Assembly (NCBI GenBank): GCA_947448735.1
Contig: CANFOS010000012.1
Span: forward strand, 22,792 to 86,791
Direction of reading: 5' to 3'
Length of the DNA: 64,000 nucleotides
Source of the DNA: Comamonadaceae bacterium
GTDB taxonomy: Bacteria > Pseudomonadota > Gammaproteobacteria > Burkholderiales > Burkholderiaceae_C
The position numbers and the translations under genes are program-made. The notes below the pieces were generated by a model, which saw only the letters and a list, made by a program, of their open reading frames with translations, had not been told where the DNA came from and ran no database searches. Numbering within the stretch: the stretch's first letter is position 1; the number at the start of each line of letters is the position of its first letter. Positions 16,893-26,952 of the stretch are shown here, in pieces.

Positions 16893-17720
16893 TCAAAACC
16901 CCTCGTGCGGCATCAAATACCGCCATTGGCCGACTGGCAAATGCCCGAGGTTGACGCGGCCAATCCGCACCCGCTTCAGGCCCGTCACGTACAGTCCCAC
17001 CTGCTCGCACATGCGGCGAATCTGGCGTTTTTTGCCTTCCTTGAGCACAAAGCGCAGTTGCTCGGGGTTTTGCCAGCTGACCTGCGCGGGTTTGAGCGGC
17101 TGGCCGTCCAGGCTCAGGCCGTGGCACAGCAGCTTGAGCTTTTCTGGGTCAAACAGCGCCTGCACGTTGTTGTTTTCACCGCGCAAATCCCCCAAGCTGA
17201 CGCGTACCAGGTACTCTTTTTCAATCTCGGAGTCTTCACCAATCAGTTGCCGGGCAACCCGCCCGTCCTGAGTGAGTACTAACAAGCCAATCGAATCAAT
17301 GTCCAGCCGCCCGGCTGGTGCCAGGCCGCGCAGCTGGTCAAAGCCCCAGCGCATGCGGCTGTTGCATTCAGACCAGCGGTTCCCCGGCTGAACCAGGCCC
17401 ACCGCTGGCTCATGCCCGTCTTCGGCCTGGCCGCTGACGTAGCCCACCGGTTTGTTGATCAAGATGGTGACCTGCTGCTTTTGCTGCTGCTCGGCGGCAC
17501 GGTCAATCTCAATCCGGGCATTGGCGGCCACCGGCTGGCCCATCACGGCAGGCTGGCCGTTGACGCGCACCCAGCCCTGCTCAATCCAGGCATCGGCCTC
17601 GCGCCGCGAGCAAAGCCCCAGCTCGGCCATGCGCTTGTTCAGGCGAATCGTCAAAGGCGAGCCGTCTGGGTTGGTGGGTTTGGGGATGCGAACGGCGGTA
17701 GGTTTGATTGGGGTTTGCAT
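16893..17720 (-). CDS. RluF/RsuA-family rRNA pseudouridine synthase
   Basis: A 275-residue protein. An S4 RNA-binding domain ([19 protein letters not shown]..., residues about 25-75) is followed by a RsuA/RluF catalytic domain. The catalytic Asp is in [20 protein letters not shown], and the C-terminal motif is [16 protein letters not shown]. These enzymes isomerise specific uridines in 23S or 16S rRNA. The order of domains and [21 protein letters not shown] fit RluF best, but subfamily assignment without alignment is uncertain. A single gene on minus, flanked by unrelated genes. Confidence 0.85.
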   Translation of the reverse strand: MQTPIKPTAVRIPKPTNPDGSPLTIRLNKRMAELGLCSRREADAWIEQGWVRVNGQPAVMGQPVAANARIEIDRAAEQQQKQQVTILINKPVGYVSGQAEDGHEPAVGLVQPGNRWSECNSRMRWGFDQLRGLAPAGRLDIDSIGLLVLTQDGRVARQLIGEDSEIEKEYLVRVSLGDLRGENNNVQALFDPEKLKLLCHGLSLDGQPLKPAQVSWQNPEQLRFVLKEGKKRQIRRMCEQVGLYVTGLKRVRIGRVNLGHLPVGQWRYLMPHEGF

Positions 17721-17824
17721 TTGCTATTTATTTAGTAGCTTCTTGCCCATGTATTCGTTGGGCTCAGAGCATATTGGCAGGTAAAAATGGCCAGAAATGA
17801 CCGTACTTGCCGATTTTGGCAATT

Positions 17825-18529
17825 TTAGGCGTTCACCAGCCTGTACCCCACCGCCGTCTCTGTCAGCAGGTGCTGCGGCTGGGCCGGGTCAGGCTCCAGC
17901 TTTTGCCTCAGGTGGCCCATGTAGATGCGCAGGTAGTGGCTTTGGTCTGTGTGCGACGGCCCCCAGACTTCCCGCAGTAACTGGCGGTGCGTCAGCACGC
18001 GGCCAGGATTGGCCATCAGCACGCTGAGCAGGCGGTATTCAATCGGTGTCAGATGCACTTCCTTGCCAGCACGGCGGGCAATGCGGGCGGTGCGGTCGAC
18101 CTCGACGTCGCCAAACCTGAAGATCGGGTCGTCGTCCAGCGCTGCGCCGTCTGTTGCGGCGTTGCGCGGTCGGCGCAGGTTGGCGCGCACTCTGGCCAGC
18201 AGTTCGCCGGTGCCGAACGGCTTGGTCAGGTAGTCGTCTGCGCCTGCATCGAGGGCGGCGATTTTGTCAGCTTCGTCAGCCCTGGCTGACAGCACGATGA
18301 TGGGGACACCCGACCAGCCGCGCACGTCGCGGATCACGTCCAGGCCATCGCCGTCGGGCAAACCCAGATCCAGCACCAGCAAATCAGGTTTACGGGTACC
18401 GGCTTCAATCAGGCCTTTTTTGGCGGTGTCGGCCTCGTGCACCTGCCAGCCTTCAGCTTCTAGCGCGGTTCGGACAAATCGGCGGATTTGGGGTTCGTCT
18501 TCAATGATGACGACGGTGGGGCTGGGCAT
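17825..18529 (-). CDS. kdpE: KdpE, OmpR-type response regulator of the Kdp system
   Basis: A 234-residue regulator: receiver domain with Asp54 in LLVLDLGLPDGDGLDV and Lys in YLTKPFGTGELLARV, then a winged-helix DNA-binding domain (HLTPIEYRLLSVLMANPGRV, with HRQLLREVWGP). It activates kdp transcription under potassium limitation when phosphorylated by KdpD. It is the last gene of the kdp operon, 9 bases after the kdpD stop. An inverted repeat TTGCC-6-GGCAA lies just past the stop (17807-17822) but has no T-tract in this orientation. Confidence 0.95.
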   Translation of the reverse strand: MPSPTVVIIEDEPQIRRFVRTALEAEGWQVHEADTAKKGLIEAGTRKPDLLVLDLGLPDGDGLDVIRDVRGWSGVPIIVLSARADEADKIAALDAGADDYLTKPFGTGELLARVRANLRRPRNAATDGAALDDDPIFRFGDVEVDRTARIARRAGKEVHLTPIEYRLLSVLMANPGRVLTHRQLLREVWGPSHTDQSHYLRIYMGHLRQKLEPDPAQPQHLLTETAVGYRLVNA

Positions 18530-18538
18530 GAGGTAAGT

Positions 18539-19570
18539 TTAGGGTTGTTCCAGCGCAGGCGGCGCACGCCGTGGCAGCACCACATTGAACTCCGCGCCAC
18601 CGCCGGCAGCATTGGCAGCGCTGATCTGGCCCTGGTGTGCGTCCACCACAGCCTTGCAAATCGCCAGCCCCAAACCGACGCCGGGGGTAGCAGACTCGGC
18701 CGCGCCACGTGTGAACTTGTCGAACAATTCAGCCTCCCGACCCCGCAAAGCCGCGGGCAGTCCGGGGCCATGGTCGCGTACGCTAAAAACCAGCGCATCA
18801 GCCGTCACGCTGGCTTTGACAACAATCGGCGCAGCGCCGTATTTGGCAGCGTTTTCCAGCAGGTTGACAAGCACGCGCTCCATCAGCACCGCGTCAAACT
18901 CAACCAGCGGCAGATCCGAGGCGACGTCCGTTTGCACCACGCGTCCTTGCAAGGCGTGCTGTGCTACGCGAATGCTGCTGCCCACCACTTCTTGCGGTGA
19001 CTGCCAGTCTTTGCGCAGGTTGATCCCGCCGTCTTGAAGCCGCGCCATGTCCAGCAGGTTGGTGACCAGTGCGCTCAATTGGCGCGCCTGAGTGGTCATG
19101 GCGCTGGCCATGTCGGCCTGCTGGGCAGTCAATGGCGGTGACGCGCGCTGCAAAGATTCAGACAGCCCGATCAGGGCGGTGAGCGGGGTGCGTACGTCAT
19201 GCGATATGGCGGCCAGCAGTGTGCTTTTAAGGCGTTCTGACGCCATTTGCACCAGCGCCTGCTGGGCAATTTCTACGTAGTGAACCCGCTCCAGTGCAAT
19301 GGCCATTTGCCGGGCCAGGGTGTCGAGCTGCTGCACCTGTTCAGGAATCAGCAGCCAGCGTGGCTGCGCTGGCTTGATCGCCAGAACGCCGCGCACCCGC
19401 ATGGTGGCTCTGAGCGGCAGGTAGTGCCACGACTGGGCCGACAAGGTCGATGTATGCAGGCCCGCTGGCTGCCCGTTGCGAAAGGCCCAGTCGGCCACGC
19501 TGGCATCAAAATCTGCTGGCGGCTTGTGGGGCGGGTCGGTGGCGATCATCAACTGGTCTTTATCGTCCAT
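18539..19570 (-). CDS. kdpD: KdpD C-terminal part: GAF-like plus histidine kinase
   Basis: A 343-residue open frame beginning MDDKDQLMIATDPP and encoding the second half of KdpD. It carries a GAF-like segment with WAFRNGQPAGLHTSTLSAQS, the H-box LLAAISHDVRTPLTALIGL, and HATPase motifs NLLENAAKYG, RDHGPGLP and GVGLGLAICKAVV. It overlaps the end of the first half by 22 bases in another frame. The natural protein is a single chain of about 900 residues. Together the two parts account for all of it, so this is one gene broken by a shift, not two designed genes. Its own ATG could still be reached by re-initiation after the upstream stop. Confidence 0.9.
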   Translation of the reverse strand: MDDKDQLMIATDPPHKPPADFDASVADWAFRNGQPAGLHTSTLSAQSWHYLPLRATMRVRGVLAIKPAQPRWLLIPEQVQQLDTLARQMAIALERVHYVEIAQQALVQMASERLKSTLLAAISHDVRTPLTALIGLSESLQRASPPLTAQQADMASAMTTQARQLSALVTNLLDMARLQDGGINLRKDWQSPQEVVGSSIRVAQHALQGRVVQTDVASDLPLVEFDAVLMERVLVNLLENAAKYGAAPIVVKASVTADALVFSVRDHGPGLPAALRGREAELFDKFTRGAAESATPGVGLGLAICKAVVDAHQGQISAANAAGGGAEFNVVLPRRAPPALEQP

Positions 19571-21252
19571 CGCCAGACGATGGCCGTGCCACCAAAATCA
19601 CGCTGCACAGCCGCCTGCCCCAGCTCAATGACTTGCGTGCCAACGAGCGCCGCCGACAAGTCTCGCGTCAGCTCAAAGAGCGACTGCGCGCGGCGCTCGC
19701 GGCTGCTGGAAATACGCACCTGAAACCGCAGCCCGGCAGTCAGCTGCCCAGTAATCAAGCCAACCGCCAGCATGACCGAAAAGGTCAGCAAATATTGCAC
19801 ATCGCTGACGGCAAACGAAAAGCGCGGCAGCACAAAAAAGTAATCAAACGCCGCCACATTCAACACGGCTGCCAGAGCCGCCGGTCCACGGCCGAACTTG
19901 ACGGCGACCAGCACCGTTGCCAGTAAAAACAGCATCACGATGTTGGCCAGGTCAAAAACGCCATGCAGGGGAAAAGCCAGCAAGGTCACCACGACCACAG
20001 CGGCTATGGCCCAGGCGTAGCGCGGCAGGTGTGCTTGCCAGGCGATGGTCTGGGCATCGTCCGCCGTTGTCCTGGGCGCGCCGACCAGCTTGCGGGCACT
20101 GTCAGACTGCGCCACCTCCACCAGCGTCAAATCGGGTGCGAGCCTGGCAATGCGGCGCAGGGTGGCGCGGCCACGCCAGAATTCAGACCAGCGCGTCAAG
20201 TGCGTACGGCCCATGACCAGCGTGGCGCAGTTGAGCACCTTGGCCAGTTCCACCAGCGCGACAGCCGTATCGGCGTGGGTCAACACAGACGTGGATGCAC
20301 CCAACCCTTCGGCCAGTTTGATCACAGCCAAAATCCTGTCGCGCTCAGCCGCGTCAAGTCGCTGCAATTTTGGCGTTTCAACATACGCGGCATGCCAGCG
20401 CACATTGAGCTGGCCAGCCAGCCGGGCAGCGCTGCGCACCGCCTGCTCGCTGCCCCTGCTAGGGCCAATGCCTACCAAAAGCGTGCCCTCGGTGTTCCAG
20501 ACCGAGCCGATCGATTTTTCAACACGGTAGCTGCGCACGTCGTCTTCAACATGCTCGGCAGTGCGGCGCAGGGCCATCTCACGCAGGGCAATCAGGTTGC
20601 CTTTTCTAAAAAAGTTTTGCGCTGCGCGCGCGGCTTGCTGCGGCAGGTAGACCTTGCCTGCCTTGAGCCGACCCAAAAGTTCGTCGGGCGTGATGTCTAT
20701 CAAAATCAATTCGTCGGCAGCGTCCAGTACCGTATCGGGCACGGTTTCGTGTACCCGCACGCCGGTAATCAAGCCCACTGTGCCGTTCAAACTCTCCAGG
20801 TGCTGCACATTCAGGGCTGACCAGACATCAATGCCTGCGTCGAGCAGCTCTTGCACGTCTTGGTAACGCTTGGCATGGCGTGAGCCATCGACATTGCTGT
20901 GGGCCAACTCGTCAACCAGCAAGACATCGGGTTTGCGGACCAAGGCGGCGTCCAGATCAAACTCTTTGAGACTTTTGCCGCGATACGGCACGTCCTTCAA
21001 AGGCAGTTGCTCCAGGCCTGCCAGCAGCTCCGCTGTTTCGCTTCGGCCGTGGGTTTCGGCCACGCCCACCAGCACCCTGCGACCCGACTTTTGCTCACGT
21101 TGTGCAGCGCTTAGCATGGCAAAGGTTTTGCCAACGCCCGCATTGGCTCCAAAATAAATACGCAACTTGCCCCGAGCAGCGCGCTCTTGACTGCCCCGCA
21201 GTTGGGCCAGCAACTTGTCGGGGTCGGGGCGTGCTTCTAGGGCGTGTGCCAT
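19549..21252 (-). CDS. kdpD: KdpD N-terminal part, frameshifted after the USP/TM region
   Basis: 567 residues: the KdpD sensor domain with Walker A GANAGVGKTFAMLSAA, VDELAHSN, a universal-stress-like domain (GPSRGSEQAVRSAARLAGQL) and four transmembrane spans around residues 400-500. It then ends prematurely with ...GTAIVWRWTIKTS. Inserting one base in GTCTGGCGATGG (for example GTCTTGGCGATGG) restores a continuous frame into MDDKDQL. The loss of one T is thus the simplest explanation: sequencing error, true mutation or a programmed shift cannot be told apart. The start ATG 21252 overlaps the kdpC stop. Confidence 0.9.
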   Translation of the reverse strand: MAHALEARPDPDKLLAQLRGSQERAARGKLRIYFGANAGVGKTFAMLSAAQREQKSGRRVLVGVAETHGRSETAELLAGLEQLPLKDVPYRGKSLKEFDLDAALVRKPDVLLVDELAHSNVDGSRHAKRYQDVQELLDAGIDVWSALNVQHLESLNGTVGLITGVRVHETVPDTVLDAADELILIDITPDELLGRLKAGKVYLPQQAARAAQNFFRKGNLIALREMALRRTAEHVEDDVRSYRVEKSIGSVWNTEGTLLVGIGPSRGSEQAVRSAARLAGQLNVRWHAAYVETPKLQRLDAAERDRILAVIKLAEGLGASTSVLTHADTAVALVELAKVLNCATLVMGRTHLTRWSEFWRGRATLRRIARLAPDLTLVEVAQSDSARKLVGAPRTTADDAQTIAWQAHLPRYAWAIAAVVVVTLLAFPLHGVFDLANIVMLFLLATVLVAVKFGRGPAALAAVLNVAAFDYFFVLPRFSFAVSDVQYLLTFSVMLAVGLITGQLTAGLRFQVRISSSRERRAQSLFELTRDLSAALVGTQVIELGQAAVQRDFGGTAIVWRWTIKTS

Positions 21253-21824
21253 CAACGCAGTTTATCGAGCGCTAGATTCAGCTTTAAAACATTGACGCGC
21301 GGCTCGCCCAAAAAGCCTAGCCATGGCATTTCAGTTTGCGTGTCGACCAGCGCCTGTACTTTGTCGGCTGCCACGCTGCGTGCTGTGGCAATACGGCCAA
21401 CCTGATAGCTGGCAGCGGCCGGGCTGATGTGCGGATCTAGCCCGCTGGCCGAAGCGGTCACCAAGTCAACCGGTACGCGTTGGGTGTTGCCCGGGTCAGC
21501 CGCGCGCAAAGCCTCGATCCGGCCTTTCACACCCGCCATCAATGCCGGGTTCAAAGGCCCCAGGTTAGAACCGCTGGAGGCCGACGCGTTGTAAGGCATC
21601 GGGCCAGTGGCAGAAGGGCGGCCCCAAAAGTGTTTCGGGTCAACAAAGTTTTGGCCGATCAGCTCTGAGCCCACCACCTGCCCATCACGCAGAACGAGAC
21701 TGCCTGCAGCTTGCGCAGAGAAAAGCGTTTGCGCCGCAACCGTGACCACCAGGGGGTAGGCCACGCCCGTGATCAGTGTGAGGATAAAAAACAAAGCCAA
21801 AACAGGACGAAGAATGCTTTTCAT
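21252..21824 (-). CDS. kdpC: KdpC, K+-transporting ATPase subunit C
   Basis: A 190-residue subunit with one N-terminal transmembrane helix ([20 protein letters not shown]) and a soluble domain carrying family segments [20 protein letters not shown] and [18 protein letters not shown]. It stabilises the KdpA-KdpB complex. I chose ATG 21824 ([12 protein letters not shown] upstream); an upstream in-frame start would add 26 residues overlapping the kdpB end. It lies 16 bases after kdpB. Confidence 0.95.
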   Translation of the reverse strand: MKSILRPVLALFFILTLITGVAYPLVVTVAAQTLFSAQAAGSLVLRDGQVVGSELIGQNFVDPKHFWGRPSATGPMPYNASASSGSNLGPLNPALMAGVKGRIEALRAADPGNTQRVPVDLVTASASGLDPHISPAAASYQVGRIATARSVAADKVQALVDTQTEMPWLGFLGEPRVNVLKLNLALDKLR

Positions 21825-21840
21825 GCGAGTTCCTAAATGT

Positions 21841-23946
21841 TTACGCAACGCCGAGTGCCACCAGCAGCAGATCGATGACCTTGATGCCAATGAACGGGAC
21901 AACGAGGCCGCCCAGGCCGTAAATCAGCAAATTACGCCTGAGCAATGCAGCAGCACCAATGGCTCGGTACTTCACGCCTTTGAGCGCCAGCGGAATCAGC
22001 ACCACAATGATCAGCGCGTTAAAAATCACTGCCGACAGCAGGGCCGATGACGGGCTGCCGAGTTGCATGACATTGAGCGCACTGAGTTGCGGATAGGTGG
22101 TCACGAAAATCGCCGGAATAATGGCGAAGTACTTGGCCACATCATTGGCAATGGAGAAGGTCGTTAGCGAGCCACGCGTCATCAGCAGGGCTTTGCCCGT
22201 CTCCACAATCTCCAGCAGCTTGGTCGGGTTCGAGTCCAAGTCGACCATGTTGCCAGCCTCTTTGGCAGCCTGCGTACCGCTGTTCATGGCCACGGCAACA
22301 TCGGCCTGCGCCAGGGCTGGTGCATCGTTGGTACCGTCACCCGTCATAGCCACCAGGCGGCCTTGGCTCTGGTACTGGCGAATCAGTTTGAGCTTGTCTT
22401 CAGGCGTTGCCTCAGCCAGAAAGTCATCCACCCCCGCCTCAGCAGCAATCGCTGAAGCCGTCAGCTTGTTGTCGCCGGTGATCATCACGGTTTTGATGCC
22501 CATGCGGCGCAACTGGCCAAAGCGTTCTTTGATGCCGGTCTTCACGATATCTTTGAGTTCCACAATGCCAAGTACTTTGTTACCGTCACTGACGGCCAGC
22601 GGCGTGGAGCCGCGCCGTGACACATCATCAGACACGCGTGTCACGTCAGGCGGCACCGTGCCGCCCAACGATTCAACATATTTGCGAATCGCATCGACCG
22701 CGCCCTTGCGGAGTTGCCGCGTGCTGCCGTCTGCGCGCGTCAGGTCAACACCGCTCATACGGGTTTGGGCTGTAAATGGCACATCATGATTCGTACCTGT
22801 GGTCTCTGTGGGTGCTTCCAGCTTTTGAGCGAGCACCACAATGCTGCGGCCCTCAGGCGTTTCGTCGGTGGCCGATGCCTGCATGGCGCAGGCAGCGAGC
22901 TGCAACTCGGTCACGCCGGGCGCTGGCAAAAAAGCACAGGCCTGCCGGTTACCGTGGGTGATGGTGCCCGTCTTATCCAGCAGCAAAACGTCCACATCGC
23001 CAGCAGCTTCAACCGCCCGACCCGATGTGGCAATCACATTAGCCTGCATCATGCGACTCATGCCCGCAACGCCAACGGCTGACAGCAAGCCGCCAATGGT
23101 TGTCGGTATCAAACAGACCAGCAGCGCAATGAGTGCGGTGATGCTGACCACCCGACCCGCACCGGCAGCACCCACACTGAATATTGAAAAGGGCAGCAGC
23201 GTGACAGTGACCACCAAAAACACAATCGTCAGCGCCACCAGCAAGATCGTCAGGGCAATTTCGTTGGGAGTTTTGGCCCGCTTGGCACCTTCGACCATGC
23301 TGATCATGCGGTCTAAAAACGACTCGCCAGGATTGACGGTGATACGCACCACCAGCCAGTCAGAAAGCACGCGGGTGCCGCCCGTTACCGATGAAAAATC
23401 ACCGCCAGACTCGCGCACCACAGGCGCCGACTCGCCGGTAATGGCGCTTTCATCGACGGTGGCCACGCCTTCAATGACCTCGCCATCGAGCGGCACCATG
23501 TCGCCGGTCTCGATGAACACCACGTCACCTTTGCGCAGGTTTTCAGCTTGGTCTGGCAACCAGCTCTGGCCGTGAAAAGGAGGGTGATCTTTGTGAGAAA
23601 ACTTCTTGGCCCAGGTGCTGGTTTTGAGCCCGCGCAGCGATGCCGCTTGCGCCTTGCTACGCCCTTCGGCCACGGCTTCGGCAAAATTGGCAAACAGCAC
23701 GGTAAACCACAGCCAAAGCGATACGGCCAAGGTAAAGCCCGCGGTGCCAGCGTTGCCAAACAGTTCTTGCAGACCTAAAAGCGTTGTCAAAATGCTGCCG
23801 ATATAAACAACAAACATCACCGGGTTGCGCCACTGGATGTGCGGGCTGAGCTTGGCGAATGACTGGCCAATGGCGGGTCTGAGTAGCGCCAGGTCAAACA
23901 ATACAGAGTTGGTTTTAACAGTCGTCGTGGTCATGTTCTTTTCCAT
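21841..23946 (-). CDS. kdpB: KdpB, P-type ATPase subunit of the potassium pump
   Basis: A 701-residue P-type ATPase. The phosphorylated Asp lies in [12 protein letters not shown] (about residue 322). The actuator motif is [10 protein letters not shown], the hinge is [20 protein letters not shown] and the KDIVKTG region is present. It hydrolyses ATP to drive K+ taken up through KdpA. The ATG at 23946 directly abuts the kdpA stop. A second ATG at 23934 has the better ribosome site (GGAAAAG). No defects are visible. Confidence 0.97.
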   Translation of the reverse strand: MEKNMTTTTVKTNSVLFDLALLRPAIGQSFAKLSPHIQWRNPVMFVVYIGSILTTLLGLQELFGNAGTAGFTLAVSLWLWFTVLFANFAEAVAEGRSKAQAASLRGLKTSTWAKKFSHKDHPPFHGQSWLPDQAENLRKGDVVFIETGDMVPLDGEVIEGVATVDESAITGESAPVVRESGGDFSSVTGGTRVLSDWLVVRITVNPGESFLDRMISMVEGAKRAKTPNEIALTILLVALTIVFLVVTVTLLPFSIFSVGAAGAGRVVSITALIALLVCLIPTTIGGLLSAVGVAGMSRMMQANVIATSGRAVEAAGDVDVLLLDKTGTITHGNRQACAFLPAPGVTELQLAACAMQASATDETPEGRSIVVLAQKLEAPTETTGTNHDVPFTAQTRMSGVDLTRADGSTRQLRKGAVDAIRKYVESLGGTVPPDVTRVSDDVSRRGSTPLAVSDGNKVLGIVELKDIVKTGIKERFGQLRRMGIKTVMITGDNKLTASAIAAEAGVDDFLAEATPEDKLKLIRQYQSQGRLVAMTGDGTNDAPALAQADVAVAMNSGTQAAKEAGNMVDLDSNPTKLLEIVETGKALLMTRGSLTTFSIANDVAKYFAIIPAIFVTTYPQLSALNVMQLGSPSSALLSAVIFNALIIVVLIPLALKGVKYRAIGAAALLRRNLLIYGLGGLVVPFIGIKVIDLLLVALGVA

Positions 23947-25773
23947 TTATTTGGCCGACCAAAGCATCAGATGCTCGACCATTGGGCCTAGCGCCAGCGC
24001 GGGGATGTAGTTCAGCAAACCCACCATCACGACCGTGCCGATCAGCAAGAATACAAATAAGGGGCCATGCGTCGGCATGGTTCCGCCTGTCGCAGGCAAT
24101 CGTTTTTTGGCGGCCAGCGCGCCCGCAATGGCCAGCACCGGCAAGATCACACCAAAACGGCCCAGCCACATCACCATGCCCAGCAGCGTGTTGTAAAAAG
24201 GCGTGTTGGCCGACAGGCCTGCAAAGGCGCTGCCATTGTTGTTTGCTGCTGAGGTCAAGGCATAGAGAATCTCTGAGAAACCATGTGCCCCGGGGTTGGC
24301 AATGCCCGCTTTTCCAGCGCCCGCGAGCACCGCCAGCGCAGTACCCGCCAGCACCAAAATCGGGGTGACCAAAATCGCCACCGAGACCAGCTTCATCTCA
24401 TGCGCTTCGATTTTTTTGCCCAGGTATTCGGGGGTACGGCCAATCATCAAGCCGGCAATAAACACCGCCAAAATGGCGAAGATCAGCATGCCGTACAGGC
24501 CAGTGCCGACACCGCCAAAAACCACCTCGCCGAGTTGCATCATCACCATCGGCACCATGCCGCCCAGCGGCGTGAAAGAGTCGTGCATGGCATTGACCGT
24601 GCCGCACGAGGCAGCGGTCGTGATCACCGCAAACAGGGCCGAAGCGGTGATGCCAAAGCGGGTTTCCTTGCCCTCCATGTTGCCGCCGGACTGCAGGGGG
24701 CTGAGCGTCTGGTCAACACCCAGCGCCACCAGTTGGGGATTGCCCACTTGCTCAGCGGGAATGATGGCCACGACAGCCAGCGCAAAGATCAGCGTCATCG
24801 CGGCCAGCACGGCCCAGCCTTGGCGGGTGTCGCCCACGACGCGGCCAAAGGCAAAGCACAGGGCTGCAGGAATCAAAAAGATGGCCAGCATTTGCAGCAG
24901 ATTGGTCAGCGCGTTCGGGTTTTCATAGGGGTGTGCCGAGTTGGCATTGAAAAACCCTCCGCCGTTGGTGCCCAGCATCTTGATGGCTTCTTGCGAGGCG
25001 ACCGGGCCCATGGCCAAGGTCTGCTTGTCGGCTTTGAACTCTTCCATCACCGCTTCGCCTTTGATGTCTTTGACGACGTCACCCGCAGCGTCTTTTTGGG
25101 GCTGACTGTAGGTTGTGACTTCCAGAGTGGCCACGTCTTTGTAGGCGGCAAAATTTTGAATCACACCCTGTCCTGCAAAAAACAGAGCCAACACCAGCGA
25201 CAGCGGCAGCAGCAGCCACAGCGTGATACGGGTGATGTCTGCCCAGAAGTTGCCCACCTGTCCGAAGGATGCGGTTGCAGTTTTTTCGCCGGTCGATTGG
25301 GCGGCAAAGCCGCGAAACAGGGCAAACACCACGGCAATCCCCGTCGCCGCTGAGAAGAAATTTTGCACCGACAGACCCAGCATTTGCGTCAGATAGCTCA
25401 TGGCTGCTTCGCCGCTGTAGCCCTGCCAGTTGGTGTTGCTGACAAAACTGACAGCGGTATTGAAGGCCGAGTCAGCAGACACATTGGCCACACCGGCCGG
25501 ATTAAGCGGCAAGTCAAGCTGCAACCGCTGCAATCCATACACCGCCAGCACACCCAGTAAGTTAAAAGCCAGCAGGGCCAACGCATAGCCTGACCAGTTC
25601 ATGGATTTGTCAGGGGCGGTGCCGGCCAAACGATAAAGCGGCGCTTCAAGCTTATGCATCCAGACCGGCAGGTTGCCTGCACACAGGCGAGCCACCCAAA
25701 TGCCTAACGGCCAGGCGGCCACCAAAAGCAAAACCAGAAAAAGAGCCAACAGACCCCAGGCAGAAGAAGTCAT
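23947..25773 (-). CDS. kdpA: KdpA, K+-binding and translocating subunit
   Basis: A 608-residue membrane protein with about ten hydrophobic helices and the potassium selectivity loops typical of KdpA, including [10 protein letters not shown] and [20 protein letters not shown] use ATG 25773 ([12 protein letters not shown]), which has GAGGAG five bases upstream and overlaps the kdpF stop as TGATG. A longer frame from 25791 has no support. The insert [18 protein letters not shown] resembles that of other beta-proteobacterial KdpA. Confidence 0.97.
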   Translation of the reverse strand: MTSSAWGLLALFLVLLLVAAWPLGIWVARLCAGNLPVWMHKLEAPLYRLAGTAPDKSMNWSGYALALLAFNLLGVLAVYGLQRLQLDLPLNPAGVANVSADSAFNTAVSFVSNTNWQGYSGEAAMSYLTQMLGLSVQNFFSAATGIAVVFALFRGFAAQSTGEKTATASFGQVGNFWADITRITLWLLLPLSLVLALFFAGQGVIQNFAAYKDVATLEVTTYSQPQKDAAGDVVKDIKGEAVMEEFKADKQTLAMGPVASQEAIKMLGTNGGGFFNANSAHPYENPNALTNLLQMLAIFLIPAALCFAFGRVVGDTRQGWAVLAAMTLIFALAVVAIIPAEQVGNPQLVALGVDQTLSPLQSGGNMEGKETRFGITASALFAVITTAASCGTVNAMHDSFTPLGGMVPMVMMQLGEVVFGGVGTGLYGMLIFAILAVFIAGLMIGRTPEYLGKKIEAHEMKLVSVAILVTPILVLAGTALAVLAGAGKAGIANPGAHGFSEILYALTSAANNNGSAFAGLSANTPFYNTLLGMVMWLGRFGVILPVLAIAGALAAKKRLPATGGTMPTHGPLFVFLLIGTVVMVGLLNYIPALALGPMVEHLMLWSAK

Positions 25774-25871
25774 CAAAACTCCTCTGCGCAAATCAGCGCA
25801 TACACCAGATAAGCCAGCAGCAAGGCGGCACTGACGCCCCCAAAGCCATACAGCACGTCAAGGCCGATCAT
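25773..25871 (-). CDS. kdpF: KdpF, small stabilising subunit
   Basis: A 32-residue single-span membrane peptide, [20 protein letters not shown] followed by [12 protein letters not shown], found immediately before kdpA. KdpF stabilises the KdpABC complex. Length, the hydrophobic span with the LVYALI core and the position match KdpF. Its ATG overlaps the stop of the upstream 34-residue frame (ATGA), and its own stop overlaps kdpA. Confidence 0.9.
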   Translation of the reverse strand: MIGLDVLYGFGGVSAALLLAYLVYALICAEEF

Positions 25872-25972
25872 GACCGGCCTCCGGCTGGCTTTTCAAGCTT
25901 TTGAAAAGCCACTATCAGCGAAGTCGTGACGCCCCAGAGCGCGGCAATGCCTGCTAAAAATACGATATCCAT
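25868..25972 (-). CDS. 34-aa membrane microprotein heading the kdp operon
   Basis: The reading frame ATG 25972 to TGA 25868 encodes MDIVFLAGIAALWGVTTSLI followed by [14 protein letters not shown], one hydrophobic helix and a basic tail. GGAG lies eight bases before the ATG, and the stop overlaps the kdpF ATG as ATGA. Tight coupling, membrane character and a proper ribosome site argue that it is a real gene. Similar short frames ahead of kdpF exist in related bacteria as far as I recall, but I know of no described function. A role as an extra KdpF-like subunit or regulator of the pump is a guess. Confidence 0.7.
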   Translation of the reverse strand: MDIVFLAGIAALWGVTTSLIVAFQKLEKPAGGRS

Positions 25973-26018
25973 GAGCCTTCTCCATCACATTAAGACACTG
26001 ACGAGATTAGGCCGATAG

Positions 26019-26073
26019 GTGTAAAAACGGGGTAGGAGAACATCGTTTGACGCGTATAAAAAGCGTAAAAACG
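26019..26073 (-). promoter_or_regulatory. Candidate KdpE operator and kdp promoter region
   Basis: Read on minus, the segment contains CCGTTTTTACGC directly followed by TTTTTATACGCG, and 30 bases later CCGTTTTTACAC. The E. coli KdpE site is a T-rich pair of TTTATAC/TTTACAC elements, which this closely resembles. It ends 47 bases before the first kdp start codon. The promoter hexamers are not obvious. Confidence 0.55.
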
Positions 26074-26138
26074 GTGCAAGAACTGCTGAGCGTCGTCAAC
26101 CCCAGCGACGGGGCGTTGTTTGCGCCCGAAGAATGGGC

Positions 26139-26864
26139 CTAGAGCTCTTTTGAATGACCCAAAACAGTGTTTCTGAGCCCCGGCAGGTCCAAAACACGCA
26201 GGCCGCCGTATTCAACCCGCAGGGTGCCCTGGGCTTGCAGGGCACCAAGCGCCTCATTGACCCGCTGGCGTGACAGGCCGACCAGATAAGCCAGCTCTTG
26301 CTGGGTGATGCGCAAAATGTCCCCCACGCCCGGGTACAGCACCGGGTTACACAAAGCGGCCAAGGAACGGGCCACGCGCACATCAGGGTTGTTCAGACGG
26401 TCAATTTCGCGCGCGGCAATGAACTGGCCCAGCCGTTCGTTGAGCTGGTTCATGACAAAGCGGTTAAAACCGATAGAGTGGTCGAGCAGCCATTCAAAGG
26501 TATCGACCGGCAAGCCAGCGACCACGCTTTTGCGCAGCGCCTGAATGTTGTAGCGGTAAGGCTCGCGTTTGAGGACGGTGCCTTCGCCAAACCAGCCGCC
26601 GGGCGGCACGCCGGTGTAGGTCATGGTCATGCCCTGGTCGTTGTCGCTGCTCATTTTGAGCAAGCCTTCCACCACGCCGAACCAGTAAGTCACGGGGCGG
26701 CCCAGGCGGCATACGAAGTCGCCCGGCGCCACATCGCCGACCCGCAGCTCAGCCACAGCTTTGTCTCTTTCCTGGCTCGTCAGCAATTGAAGCCAAGGAA
26801 TACCGGCCAATTCGGACGCATCTGCGTGGCGGCGTTGGATATGAAGTCGTTTTTCAATTTGCAT
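26139..26864 (-). CDS. Crp/Fnr-family transcriptional regulator
   Basis: A 241-residue protein: cyclic-nucleotide-binding-type beta barrel (VAPGDFVCRLGRPVTYWFGV, PPGGWFGEGTVL), long dimer helix (NRFVMNQLNERLGQFIAARE) and C-terminal winged helix ITQQELAYLVGLSRQRVNEAL. It lacks the cysteine cluster of FNR, and the barrel loop is PGGWFGEG without the full cAMP-binding signature, so the ligand is unknown. It diverges from the acyl-CoA ligase/transporter operon at 27054, with 189 bases between, and is the obvious candidate regulator of it. There is no strong ribosome site at ATG 26864. Confidence 0.85.
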   Translation of the reverse strand: MQIEKRLHIQRRHADASELAGIPWLQLLTSQERDKAVAELRVGDVAPGDFVCRLGRPVTYWFGVVEGLLKMSSDNDQGMTMTYTGVPPGGWFGEGTVLKREPYRYNIQALRKSVVAGLPVDTFEWLLDHSIGFNRFVMNQLNERLGQFIAAREIDRLNNPDVRVARSLAALCNPVLYPGVGDILRITQQELAYLVGLSRQRVNEALGALQAQGTLRVEYGGLRVLDLPGLRNTVLGHSKEL

Positions 26865-26934
26865 GGCATCGGAACAGAGCTTGCCGCTGACGAACCGGCA
26901 CTAGGGTAAGTCCGGGGGAGTATTCACCCTTGAA

Positions 26935-26952
26935 TTGTCGTCGGAATGACAA
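26935..26952. promoter_or_regulatory. Palindrome in the divergent control region
   Basis: TTGTC-8-GACAA, an 18-base symmetric site of the size bound by Crp/Fnr proteins, followed by an overlapping TGAC-8-GTCA (26947-26962). It lies between the regulator at 26864 and the ligase start at 27054. It is a candidate operator by symmetry and location only. Confidence 0.4.

Noticed and set aside
24283..25353. 356-codon frame antisense to kdpA
   Set aside because: His/Gln-rich shadow of a membrane protein gene; kdpA is unmistakable.
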